Below are positions 1-11,028 of a stretch of 64,000 nt of DNA, piece by piece. The first letter of the stretch is position 1. Every line of letters begins with the position of its first letter. Origin of the DNA: Gyromitra esculenta (lineage: Eukaryota; Ascomycota; Pezizomycetes; Pezizales; Discinaceae). The notes under the pieces were generated by a model. The model did not search any database. It saw only the letters and a list, made by a program, of their open reading frames with translations, and had not been told where the DNA came from. The stretch is taken from the NCBI GenBank assembly GCA_038503075.1, contig JBCAML010000006.1, positions 1,550,001 through 1,614,000 on the forward strand, in the 5' to 3' direction. The translations under genes were made by a program, and so were the position numbers.

Positions 1-360
1 ATCATCCACTCCACTCACACTCACATTTACACAAGAAACGCATAGCCAGATGACAATCAGACACACAAAAGGACTGTAAATTAAGATATAAGAGATCGCG
101 CCTAGCTGCAAGCAACATTTTAGAAGACAAACACAGAAAAAAACTACAAAAAAAAGATTACCCTCCCTACGCAAGTAGTTTGCATAGAAATGAATGGAAA
201 TAAAATAAACCTTCCCTCTCCGACTTGGCTTCCACTATGCATTCTCTCGTATTTTTGCTGATGAGTTTGCTGTTGAGACGTCGAGTCGTTCCGTTCTAAA
301 CCACACTGCACCCCCAACCTGGAGTATCGCAGATACGATATATACGAATTCCAAAGTACA

Positions 361-425
361 CTATTTCTTCTTGTTGACAAGCGTGACCACAACCGCAATG
401 ATGATGATAACGATGATGATAAGGA
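361..425 (-). other. Syntaxin alternative last exon C (distal)
   Basis: The acceptor is AAACAG at 426-427 on the minus strand, with a TCTAAC branch site about 25 nt upstream. It has 65 nt and enters in phase 1. It encodes an Ile/Val membrane segment and ends VVVTLVNKKK-stop (TAG at 361-363). Using it means skipping exons A and B, with an intron of 777 nt. Bases 1-360 beyond it hold no gene and may be its 3' untranslated region. Confidence 0.8.
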
Positions 426-2516
426 CTGTTTTCCATGGCAAAACAATGTTAGAAAAAACCAGAAAAAATCAGACAACCAAACACACCATGTCATGCCATC
501 ATCCATCAACGCCATCCATCCCGAAGAGCGATAGTATATCGTAGAAAGGGCGAGAGAAAAAAAATTATAAGAAAGGGTTTTAAAAAAATGAGCGTATAAA
601 AATAAAAGACTTAAGCATCATCCTCTCCCCTAGTGTCCAAATGATACAATTCCGCCAGGTATAGATATATCTCTAACCAATGGCCTAGTCGGTGAGACAT
701 GGCCATCCGATCACCACACACCCTGAACCTTCGTCACCACCAGAGCGATCACGATAATAGCAATGATGATGAGGACTAAATTGTAGCACATGCAACACAG
801 GTTTTGGTGGTTAGGATCTTTTCTTTTTGTCTCTTTCTTCGAGTAAAGAAGATTAAACAGGGGTGGGGCGAGGAAAAGGAAAGTGGGAAAAACAATCCGG
901 TCATATCCAACGAAATTTTTATGGGGGTGTCTTCATTTCTTCTGCACCTGCGTGACCACCACAGCGATCACGACGACGGCGACGATAATGAGAACTATCA
1001 TCCCACAATCCCACAGTGTAGGAATAGGGCCCTAGTTATTTTTCCGCGCGTGTAGAGCGCGATAGGGAAAAGGGATCCCAGAAATAATCGCCAAAAAAGT
1101 GAAAACTAGAATACAATCGCAAGGGCTAGGGTAATGGAAGGGAGATACCATCGAAGAATATAAAATGCAAAAACAAATAGGGAATGCTAGGGGTGAACTC
1201 ACGGACAATCAACAAGCACCACCACTTCTTGCGTCTCCTTGAGCGCGCCTTTTCTACTGCCTGACCGATCTGTTCTTGCGCCTGGTCGACATTGGTCTGG
1301 ATTTCCTCGCCACGTTGGTCGATGACTTCGACCATGGTTTCTTGCTCTTCCACGAGCTGCTCCATCTGGTTGAAGAGATCGGCGAGTTCGATTATGGTCT
1401 TCTCAATGCGTTGGATTTCATTGTGTCGAGCCTGGACTTCGCGAAGAGCTGATCGGGCTTCACCACGACGGTTGCCGGTAAGGAGCTGTGCAATTCGTTA
1501 GCTGGAGCACATCAGAATTTTTCGAAGCTTGAAGTGAAAACGCACAGCCTGTGAGAAGATTTGCGCTCCCTGGGAGTCGTTACAGGCTTCCTCAACCTCC
1601 TGCTCTGTCGCATCTGGTTTGACGATCCTGTACTGTCTTGCCATCTGCTCTTTCGACCTCTTTGAGTACGTCGCCTCCACTGATTGGTATTTCCTTAGAG
1701 TGTCCTTGAAGTTCCTGTCTAAGTTGCCGACCTGAGGGCCCTTCGTAGGATCCGAAGCCGCCTTGCCCTTCAACCTCTTGATTCTATTCGCCAAGTTCTT
1801 ATTCAGCGCTGAAGTCTCGGCCACCAAAGCGTCCAATTGGTGCTGGGTTTGCGAAGAAGTAGATTCATCGATGTCAGTGAGTGAGCGTTGATGGAGAGAT
1901 TCGATACGCGAGATGTTGGCTTTAACGGTGTCGATGCCTTCTCGGAGCTCATTGACTTCGGTGAAAAATTCCTGTTGAGAGTCTCCACCATAGCCAGGGG
2001 CTGAACCACTATCCATGTTGCCCATTTCGTAATTGTTCCCTGCACCTAACGGGGAGTACGGTTCAACTTTTAGTTTGTTTACAAAATCAACCTCCAATCG
2101 CTTCTCAACATTTTCTCTGCTTCCGCGCAACAAAAGGGGGTGTGTTCTCCTACCTGGCCCACCACTACCACTATATCCACCGCTGGCGCCATAGTTATCG
2201 TTGGGATTGTAGCTACCCTGTTGTGCGTACGGGTTACTTTGGCTGTAGCCGTTGGCAAATCATGTCAGCACCGTAGCAAAGGATAAATAATCAATCAGAT
2301 GTCCTCGGTCGCGTCGACGAGTCGCATCCCCTAGAGAGATGCGAGCCGAGAAATCGAGTCTTGGAACATCACGAGGCAAAAAAGATGGACTAGCAGTAAA
2401 ACGCACCCGTAACCACTCTAAAATTTGAGAGAAATGTTAGCTACTGGTCAAAACACGAATGTAGCTTTCCCGTTGCCGAGGGACATGGGAGATGACGATG
2501 GTAAACATACACTCAT
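361..2516 (-). CDS. Plasma-membrane syntaxin (Sso1/2-type t-SNARE) with three alternative last exons
   Basis: Qa-SNARE that pairs with SNAP-25-type and synaptobrevin partners to fuse secretory vesicles with the plasma membrane. Exons in coding order: 2511-2516 (Met-Ser only), 2407-2417 (11 nt), 2154-2242, 1546-2045, 1203-1485, then one of three last exons (933-994, 711-775 or 361-425). All phases close. The N-terminus is Gly/Ser/Tyr/Asn-rich. A helical Habc-type region follows (with FFTEVNELREGI), then the SNARE helix in exon 5 (QMEQLVEEQETMVEVIDQRG), with the ionic-layer Gln expected from the family. A basic stretch RSRRRKKWW precedes the membrane anchor, whose first residues CLLIV end exon 5. 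The isoforms are about 316-318 residues. Family assignment is strong; which last exon is used, and when, cannot be read from sequence. Confidence 0.9.
711..775 (-). other. Syntaxin alternative last exon B (middle)
   Basis: The acceptor is AATTTAG at 776-777 on the minus strand, preceded by a clear CCTAACC branch site. It has 65 nt and enters in phase 1. It encodes an Ile-rich membrane segment and ends ALVVTKVQGVW-stop. About 13 of 20 residues match exon A, so it looks like a duplicated exon, but it lacks the terminal lysine pair. Confidence 0.8.
933..994 (-). other. Syntaxin alternative last exon A (proximal)
   Basis: The acceptor is GATAG at 995-996 on the minus strand, with an ATAACTA branch-like site upstream. 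The exon has 62 nt and enters in phase 1, matching the exon 5 donor GTGAGT. It completes the membrane anchor with a Val/Ile-rich run and ends VVTQVQKK-stop (TGA at 933-935). It is the nearest of the three and probably the default form. Confidence 0.82.
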
Positions 2517-5316
2517 TTTGAAGGCGCTTTAATGCACGCGGACAAACAAATTTTTCTAAAAAAAAATCTGGGATTATTTTTCGCGTTTCCCACCAGGAGA
2601 AGAATTACACAAGGACAATGGAAGCGAGTTGCAAAGGTTTATTTGTCGAAGAAGGACGAATCAAGTTGTGACAAAAACAAGCGAGAAGGAGTGTTGGAGA
2701 AATAATATAAAAGTGTAAAAAGAAAAATAGAATTGGAAGATGAAAATATGGAGATGGGGGGTTTACTGGGAAGATGAAGTAGAAGGGGGTGCAGGAGAAG
2801 GGTCGAGGAAGGGGAACGGGGAGTAAGTAGAGGGAATGCAGGAGGTGCACGGTAGGCGTGAGTGTTGAGGTGAGGCCAACGGCTGGGAAAGACCTGGTAG
2901 TGTGGTAGAGTACGCGGACTGTGCTGCTGTTGCTGCTGCTTGGAGTTTTCTGGATGATTCAAGGGGTTGTTGTCAGTGATTCAAAACGGAGAAGACGGTG
3001 AAGGGGGAAGTTACATACGCTTCACCTTTTACATGGATCAAATCCGCTGCTGGAGGAGGAGGTCTCTGGCTGTCTGTCTGTCTGCTCGTCTGTTTGGCTG
3101 CCCTGCTGCGGCTGTCGCTGTGCACTTGTCGCCGCTGCTGCCTGCTTGTGCTTGCAGCTTTCTGGTTACCTGCTGTTCCAGTGACTGCAGGGGAAGTGTT
3201 TCACCCTGACATAAGCTCTGCTGGTTCTGCTTAACCAGCCTGGGGAAGAGTTGTCGTCAAATTTAAGGCTGTGCCCCAATGTGGCAAAATACTGCGTCTT
3301 GGCTCGACCAAAATATCCCTTCTTTTAGAATGCCTTTGCCGACCCCCGATCAGGCGACTTTTAGAGTAAGTTACACGAAATTATGACCCCGAATCACCGC
3401 AAAGGCATCTGTCGGCCCTTGCAATCCATCCCCATGTGTATTTCCCGCTTTTCCCCACTGAAATCAACAGCCAGGCAGACTCACGATTCCATCTAGGTAT
3501 CTAGCTGAACCAATTCGAGGTCGAGAACCTTTTCCACAGAATAATAGGTAAAGCAAGACAACCCAAGCCCCTAGCAGTAATATAGTCGTCGTCATCAGAT
3601 ATCTCGGAGCTCGACCCCGCAATCACTCACATTCATCTAATCAATGATGCGAATACGGTCTCAGGTCCATGGTGCCTTTTTATAGACCCTACTTCGTCAT
3701 CTCCGATTTTCGGGGCCCTAAGCGGGATCGCAGAGATGTTAAACCTTATTATTTTTATTAGGGTTGCATATCGATAATGTTCGATTCACCCTATAGGTGG
3801 GAATTGCCTGGACCAAATGCCCGGGTCTAAGTGGAGTAGTAGATGTGCATAAAGGTAATCAATCGCCTAGAGTAGGTACGTAGCCACCAAGTACGTACCG
3901 GGAGTCGTCACGTCTGAAATTCTAAAAATAAGAACATCCTATTACTGTTCTTAAAAACCTCGTATCAGTTCCGTTATTAGGCCTTGCGGAAAATCTCCCG
4001 TTGATTTTAAGTCGATCTTCATGAGTTTATTGCGTATACAGTCCTCTTGGATTTTCAAGAAATTTCGAAATCCGAAATCACATCATAAGCTAGCCTTCTC
4101 CTGTTTGCCTGTTCGCCTCAAATGACCATTTAATCATATTCCATCACTCGAGAGCCGCACAGACCTTCTATAAACCAACTATCTATGGTAGTCCAGTGCT
4201 TTACACTCAACCACCAAATCACACAGCTAGATTGAAAGGGTTCCAAGACACCCCCATTTCCCCAGCACAACAAGTTTTGTTGAAGGCGTACTTCCTAATT
4301 CATGGTCCCAGGAAGGGCTTCAGAGCAAACCCAGGAACGGAATAGTGAGCCTCGGCAGCATAAATATGGCTATTTAGAGACTGATGCCATATCTTCCTCT
4401 AGATATCATATAATTTAAGTTTTATCCCTTATTCTGTTGCGAAATTTCACTGGCTTTTAGAGCAGAGATGGTGGGTGATCAGCGTGTGCTAGGCAGGGTG
4501 GGCACATCACCCAAGCATATGAGGTATAGCCTAGGTCACAGAGCCATCCATCAGCGCTCCAGATTCACTAATACTGCCAGTGGCTTCTAATGTGGGTTGG
4601 TCGCCATCAACTGGTGCTGCCCCAGTTCCTTTTCTCGTTAAGCCCTGAATTTTGGCGCACACCTGAAATCAGACGATGGAATGCGAAGAGGACACTCAAA
4701 ATCCTACTAGATTAACTAGCTCTAGCCACAAGCGAAAGCCCTCTCTCTCTATTTCTCGGCCACCAATAGGAATCTCTATACCCGCGGACCCACTTGCCGT
4801 ACGCTAGTAAGCGCCATAGCACAATCTGGAGACTAGAGCAAGAGCGAATGAAATCGGCATGGTACGCTAACAAGCCAAGCGATAAAACTACGAAATATAA
4901 CCGGGATAATAGGTGCCAGATAAAGGATAGGGAAGCGAACTGTTGGAAAGTTGGGCTTTCGGTCCGTGTGGCTTTTGTCGAGTGATGGTATGTGATCGAT
5001 ATCATTCAAGTGACAGCCATGTTGCTTTCAAAAAGTTCAGCTAGGCACCAAAATGCCCACCCACCCACCCACATCCTATTTCTTCCATAAATCTGCTCGT
5101 CATAGATATCTACTCCTTCACTTCGGGCACAAACAGAAAAAAGGTCATGCCTACTGAAACCTATTTTTTTTTGCTTTTTAATCGCTTGTTCCTCCCCTTT
5201 CGCTTTAGATTACAACTCAAAATTTTTTACAAAAACAAAACAAAACACAAAGGGGGATCTATCGCCAGGGCCAAACATTCCATCAAATGTTTTTTTTAAA
5301 ATGTTTTTTTTTCCTT
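2517..5316. other. Gene-free stretch upstream of syntaxin
   Basis: It presumably contains the syntaxin promoter and leader. A CTG-type triplet run lies at about 2921-2942 and a TCTG run at about 3067-3083. The short reading frames here are low-complexity, lack family similarity and show no convincing splice structure. The part nearest 5316 is probably the 3' untranslated region of the purine gene. I see no RNA gene. Confidence 0.5.
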
Positions 5317-7462
5317 TTAGTGGTGGAACAACCTCGTGCCTTGCTGGACAAAAACGATTCCGCACTTCTCCGCAGCATCATAAACGTCCTTGTCGTTAAC
5401 GGAGCCTCCAGGAGCCGCGACATACTTCGCACCAGACTTGTGGGCACGGAAAATGTTATCAACGAATGGGAACTATGGCAGAAGTAGAGTTAGCCCGAAT
5501 ATTTCAGTATTTGTGTGAGGTGAAGGGGGAACTTACGAAAGCATCACTCGTTACAGAAACATCGGCTAACTTCGCCCTCCATTCTTCCCTCTCAGCTTGG
5601 GTGAATTCCTCTGGTACCTCTTCGAACACAGATTCGTAGAGCTCCCTCTCCAAGCTACCCTCTTCCTTCTTAGGGACCTGGCCAGTTACGAGCAAGTCGA
5701 TAGCATTGGATTTATCAGGCCTTTTCGCACCCTTCTTCCACTTGATCTCAAAGATCTTCGGGTGTTGTCTGAACCACCAGCTGTCGGCTTTATCACCCGC
5801 AAGTCTAGTGCAGTGAATACGGGATTGCTGACCGGCACCAAGACCAATAGTCTGTCCGTTCTTAGTGTAGCACACCGAGTTAGACTGTGTGTATTTTAGT
5901 GCGATCATACCAACCGTCAAGTCAATGACCGCCTGCTCCGGGAGGGAAAAGTCGGGGGTCGGGGTGATAATGTGGCTAAACGACTTATTCGTGATCTTAG
6001 CGTCATTACGACGCTGTGTCAACGAGATACCGTAGACCTGTCTAGTCTCCTCGGGAGCGGGCTCGTATAGAGGGTCAATCTCGAGGATGGTGTATTTACC
6101 GCCCTTCTTCTTCTTGAGGATTTCGAGAGCGGCGGGGTCGTAGCTGGGTGCGATAACACCATCGGAGACTTCCCGGTTGATGATCTTGGCTGTGATAACG
6201 TCGACGGTGTCGGACAGCGCGATCCAGTCACCGAAGGAGCTCATACGGTCGGCGCCACGGGCGCGGGCGTATGCACTGGCGAGCGGGGACTCATCGAGGT
6301 TGGCAACATCGTCAACGAAGCAGACTTTCTTCTCCTCGGGGCTAAGCTTAATACCAACGGCGGCACCAGCGGGGGAAACGTGCTTGAAGGATGCAGCAGC
6401 GGGGATGTCGAGAGACTCCTTCAACTCCTTAACGAGTTGCCAGGAGTTAAGGGCATCAAGGAGGTTAATATATCCTGGAGAGCCATTGAGCACCTTGAAC
6501 GGCAGTTGGCCGGAGGTAACGAATGCCTGAGCGGGTGCTTGGTGGGGGTTGGCACCGTAACGGAGAGGGAGCTGCTGGACACCGTCTCCGGCATAGCACT
6601 TCCTAAAGAACTCAGAAATGGCCGCATCGTAGTCGGCGGTGTGCTCAAATGCCCTGAGAGCGTATAGTTTTCGGCTTTCCTCGCTCACCTTACCCTTTCG
6701 GAGCTCCTCGAGGAAGGATGGGTATTCACTAGGATCAGAGAGAATAGTGACGCGGGAGTGGTTCTTGGCCGCAGCGCGAAGAAGGGTTACACCACCAATA
6801 TCGATTTCCTCGACAGCCTCGGCGACAGTGACGTTGATCTTGGCAATTGTATCTTTGAACGGATAGAGATTGCATACGACGTAGTCAACTTTGTCAATGT
6901 TCTGCTCAGCAAGGTCCTTCTCGTCGGATTCGAGGTTACGAGCAAGAATGCCAGCATGGACTGCAGGGTGCAGGGTCTTGACGCGGCCAGCAAGCATTTC
7001 TGGAGCATGTGTGATGCTAGAGACGTCTCTACATTATAGAATCAAGGTCAATTACAGTTCTAATCCTAATCATGGCCTTGAGGGATAAGAGATTAATGAT
7101 TGCTATTTTTGATGGGCAGATGTACTTACTCAACAGGCATGCCTGCATCTCTAATCAGTCTTGCAGTACCTCCAGATGCCAAAAGTCTAATACCCTGTTG
7201 AGTCAAACCTTTTGCAAGGTCCAGCAGTCCAGTCTTGTTATAGACGGACAGAATCGCTACGGATACCACATGTCAGAACTAAGCTTCATTCTAAAACAAT
7301 ATTTTCATTCTGGCAACACCAAACAAAACGAATGATTTTTTATGATTTCTCTCTTCCTGCCTCAGAGCAAACAGACAATTGCGAAAAAAGCGGGGAGGGA
7401 ATTAAAAAAAATCAAAGGAAAAAAGAGGACAAACCTGTCTTTTGCGCAGTAGCAGTAGACAT
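5317..7462 (-). CDS. ADE17: Bifunctional AICAR transformylase / IMP cyclohydrolase (PurH; ADE16/ADE17 family)
   Basis: Catalyses the last two steps of de novo purine synthesis: formylation of AICAR with 10-formyl-tetrahydrofolate, then cyclisation to IMP. Exons in coding order: 7435-7462, 7130-7256, 5537-7028, 5317-5472; phases close to give 600 residues, normal for the family. The N-terminal MGS-like cyclohydrolase domain is visible ([32 protein letters not shown], then [12 protein letters not shown]). The transformylase domain has [13 protein letters not shown], which carries the Lys-His pair expected at the active site, and LRYGANPHQ. The C-terminus QGTRLFHH is the canonical family end and fixes the last exon. 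The start is the first Met of a short first exon (STATAQKT). ADE16 and ADE17 cannot be told apart by sequence. Confidence 0.95.
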
Positions 7463-8916
7463 TGTCTATTATTCTTTTCGTCTTGATGACTTCCAATTCA
7501 GAGATAGTATATTCCTCCTTACCGAGGGGGCAAGAAAACAGGATCTTTAAGAGGAGAAAGGAGGGAAAAAACGGCGTAGAGATGAGATGATGTCAAGCTT
7601 CTCCCTTCTTCTTAAGTTTTATGGTGGGGCTGAGCGAGGAGGGGCACCACCACGACTAACCACCCCACTCTGCTCGCTCTTCCACACCCCACCAACCCGC
7701 GCTGTTCTCGTCAACCCTTTTTTTTTTTTGCGCCCTTGACACACTGTGTCTTGGAACATCCGTCATCGTTACCCTGCCTTTACCCATTTACATGCCAAGC
7801 ACCAGGGCTCAGGGCTTCACTAGCCCTTTTTTTTCGCCGTTCTGCCTGGGAGAAGTATTTATTCCCTGCGCCCTTCCCCCAAGACTATTTCTTCTCCATG
7901 AACAACGCAAAATATCACATCCCCCCTATTACTATACACACCTGGCGAGGCGACCCTTTGGGTGTTGCCCAGGACCTGCTTCATGTTCAAGAAGGTTCTT
8001 TATAAAACGAGAACTGGTGTAGTGGGCGGGGATGGAGAACGGTCTAAGGAGGAGCTGGTCTTGGGTGCGGTGGAGAACTCGGCTGGCTCGAAAGAGCGCA
8101 GTGTGAGATCGATCGCAATGATTGGCTGTACAATTTATACAATTTCGGATTTATCCTTGAGAGTGTTTGAGATGATTGGGATGGCCATGGGAGAGGTCGC
8201 TGGGGAGATGAGGGATGGATTGTCACCGATGGCAGTTGAGGGACATCTACATGTATCTCTTCCAATACCCCTTCTTACTGACATCGTCGATATGTATTTA
8301 AGCATTGCAATCAAATTCTTTCGCAAACCTGCAAGTAATTTTCTCGAAACTGTGGTGAACTGAAACCGATCCCTCTCGTCTATTGGGTGGATGATCTACG
8401 GTCGTGGGATATTTCTCAATTTCGTGTAGATGGGATGCTGCAGGATCCTGTTTGATCGCTACATGTGGCCACCGTTTTCTTCTGTCCTGTAATTTGCTCT
8501 ACCACTGAGGACATTGGTCACCAAATATAACAATAAATTCTCTCTGGGATATCTCATTTCAAGGAAAATTAAAACTCGAGCTCGTAACAATGAACCACGT
8601 CAAAAAAATAAATAAAACCAAAGGAGCATGTTTCATATTACAGATAGCGATGTCGCTCTGCCCGGCCATCCTCGTCATCCAATTTCTAGTTCACCTCTTT
8701 CATCTCTATGAGATGTTTTCATTTACTTGTTCAGCAAGTCACACAATAACTGAGGTGACATAACTGAGTGAACTTTTATTCGACAATTTCGCTGAGGCTC
8801 GCCTATTCGCCTGATCAGAAAAAAAATTAAAAGAACAGTATGCGCATTTCCTTCCCAGCAATTGTCCCTCTTCTCTCGAATGGACCAGATCAGCAAACCC
8901 CGAACAGTCCTCCGAA
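7463..8916. other. Gene-free stretch between SmB and the purine gene
   Basis: Both neighbours are on the minus strand, so this holds the purine gene promoter and the SmB 3' untranslated region. Frames of 70-133 residues at 7.7-8.4 kb overlap in several frames on both strands, have no family similarity and no coding bias. One TACATGTA palindrome lies at 8248-8255. Confidence 0.5.
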
Positions 8917-9783
8917 TTATCTTCCCCCAAAACCTGGTGGAGGCGGGAACCCCCCTCTTCCTCCCTGAAAGCCAGGAGGTGGTTGGAATCCTGGCGGTCC
9001 ACCACCCGGCATTCCCTGAAACCCTGGTGGTGCACCCGGGAAACCCGGCGGAGGCGGTCCTCCCATTGGCGGCGGTCCCTGGCCCAACCCAACATTCCTC
9101 ATTGGCCCCTGTAGTCCAGCTGGAGCACCCATCTGAGGTGGTAATCCACCTGGTGGAGGTCCTCCCATTCCAATAATTGGAAGTCCTCTTCCGGCTGGCC
9201 TGGAGATACCGGGTCCTGCAGCAGCAACGCCGGCACCAGAAGAACCGGCAGGAGCTGCACCTAGACGAGAGGATGGGTCCGCAGGAGGAGGAGATTCAAC
9301 GGATAAGGAGACAATGTGCATGCCACGGAGAATGATAAGGCCAAGGGTACGCTTTTCTTCTGTAATGGCTGGGGTGCCACTAGTAGGAGGGGCAGCAGAC
9401 TTGGTTGGTTTTCGCTTGATACGGCGGAATTCCTCGGTGTCTGCTAGGACAATGTTCATGTGCTGGTAAGAATGTTAGTTGCTGTTAAAGAGGAGGGATC
9501 GCAAGGAATGATGCACTTTATCAAACGCGAGAAGAGTGCCAGTGAGTTGGCGACCATCTGCCATAGTAACCCTCATGCGATAGTTAATCTACATGTCAAT
9601 CAGCATTCAACATTCTATATAAAATGTTAAGCCCCCGGAAGAGCTATCGAGGTCGGTACGTACGAGGTTCGCCTAAGTTCCGCATCAATCAGTATCTTAT
9701 TTCCCCACACCATGTCAACGAAAGCCAACTCTGAACTGGTAGGGTACGAAGAAACTCACCATTTTCCCTTGCTGTTTCGACAT
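8917..9783 (-). CDS. SMB1: Small nuclear ribonucleoprotein SmB/B'
   Basis: Core Sm protein of the heptameric ring on spliceosomal U1, U2, U4 and U5 snRNAs. Exons in coding order: 9760-9783 (MSKQQGKM), 9517-9588, 8917-9462; all junctions are phase 0 and give 213 residues. The Sm1 motif is spread over exons 2 and 3 ([32 protein letters not shown]). Sm2 follows as [17 protein letters not shown]. The tail from about residue 120 is the Pro/Gly/Met-rich PPPG region typical of SmB. The gene is divergent from ribosomal protein L11, with 386 bp between starts. The GC-rich tail produces long antisense frames, which are shadows. Confidence 0.95.
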
Positions 9784-10169
9784 CTTGAAATGCTGTTTAA
9801 GGCCTGTAGCCTAGTCCTCTCCTTTGATAGTTTAAATTGATGCGGTGAGAGTGAGGCTCTCCTGGATGTTGAGCTCGCGGGTGTTAGACTGGGATGGGAG
9901 AAGAGGTGTCGTCGATGTTGACCCTCTGTCTTGTCCACCACTAAACTGCTTTCGAACTGGTAGCCGATTACCAAGATATTATGTCAGCGATGCATTTCAA
10001 GCCCTAGCAACGGGCGTGACTGCCCCACAGCCCACAGCGAGGGTTTGTGGGCGGGATTCGGGGGGTGCAACAACAGCGGGTTATACGGAGAACGAAAAGA
10101 CGACGACGACCAACAACCAACACCAAAAGCCCCTATCAACCCCCTCACCAAACGACCAATTTCGCAGCC
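9784..10169. promoter_or_regulatory. Shared divergent promoter region, SmB / ribosomal protein L11
   Basis: These 386 bp separate the start codons of two divergent, highly expressed housekeeping genes. They must hold both promoters and leaders. No reading frame here is credible. I cannot assign individual elements. Confidence 0.5.
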
Positions 10170-11028
10170 ATGGTTAGTAATTGCAATTTCACACTCTATT
10201 TTCCTGTTTCATGCTGCTGCCACAGATGCCCATGATCGAAAAATTCGATGCTTTAAGAGCTCACCAGGCTAACTGTGGAATCGATGAGGTGTAGACCGAC
10301 GCAAAGACCAAGGATTCCAACCCCATGAGGGAGCTCCGCATTGAGAAGCTTGGTGAGCACCTGCCCAGAATCCTCATCAAAGAGTGAATCTCAGTATCTC
10401 AGACGGACACGGCTAATATGTATCTTTAGTTCTCAACATCTCCGTCGGTGAATCTGGTGATAGGCTCACCCGTGCCGCCAAGGTGCTCGAACAGCTCTCC
10501 GGTCAAACTCCTGTCTACTCCAAGGCCCGTTACACTGTCCGTACCTTTGGTATCCGTCGTAACGAAAAGATCGCTGTGCACGTCACTGTCCGCGGTCCTA
10601 AGGCCGAGGAGATCATCGAGCGTGGTCTGAAGGTCAAGGAGTACGAGCTGCGCAAGAAGAACTTCTCCGAGACCGGAAACTTTGGTTTTGGTATCTCCGA
10701 GCACATCGATTTGGGTATTAAGTACGACCCGGCTATCGGTATTTACGGAATGGACTTCTACTGCATCATGTGAGTTTTTACTTCGACACTTGGGAATGGA
10801 TGGATGGAGACTATGGGGACGAATTCGGCTCGTTATGCGGATATCCGAATGGGTTGATGGTCACTACTGTAAGGAGGGGAGCTGACATTCATTTCCCATA
10901 GGTCCCGCCCTGGTCTCCGTGTCGCCAAGCGCAGGCGATGCCAGTCGCACGTTGGTGCTTCCCACCGTATCCACCAGGCTGATACCATCAAGTGGTTCAA
11001 GGCCAAGTACGATGCCACCGTAAGGTAA
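10170..11028 (+). CDS. RPL11: 60S ribosomal protein L11 (uL5)
   Basis: Large-subunit protein of the central protuberance, contacting 5S rRNA. Exons: 10170-10172 (the ATG alone), 10295-10352, 10430-10769, 10902-11028; phases close to 175 residues, as in the family. The family motifs are [39 protein letters not shown] and [16 protein letters not shown], ending [10 protein letters not shown]. The first intron follows the start codon directly, with a GTTAGT donor and a GGCTAACTG branch site, an arrangement common in fungal ribosomal protein genes. Bases before the acceptor at 10292-10294 can also be read as protein, but skipping them restores the conserved N-terminus. Confidence 0.95.

Noticed and set aside
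2639..2962. 107-codon minus-strand frame with a short polyglutamine run
   Set aside because: It is low-complexity, lies in the syntaxin upstream region, and overlaps another frame of similar quality.
10770..10901. Possible box C/D snoRNA in the last intron of ribosomal protein L11
   Set aside because: Only a weak TTGATGG and a CTGA near the acceptor are present, without terminal stem pairing or a recognisable guide.
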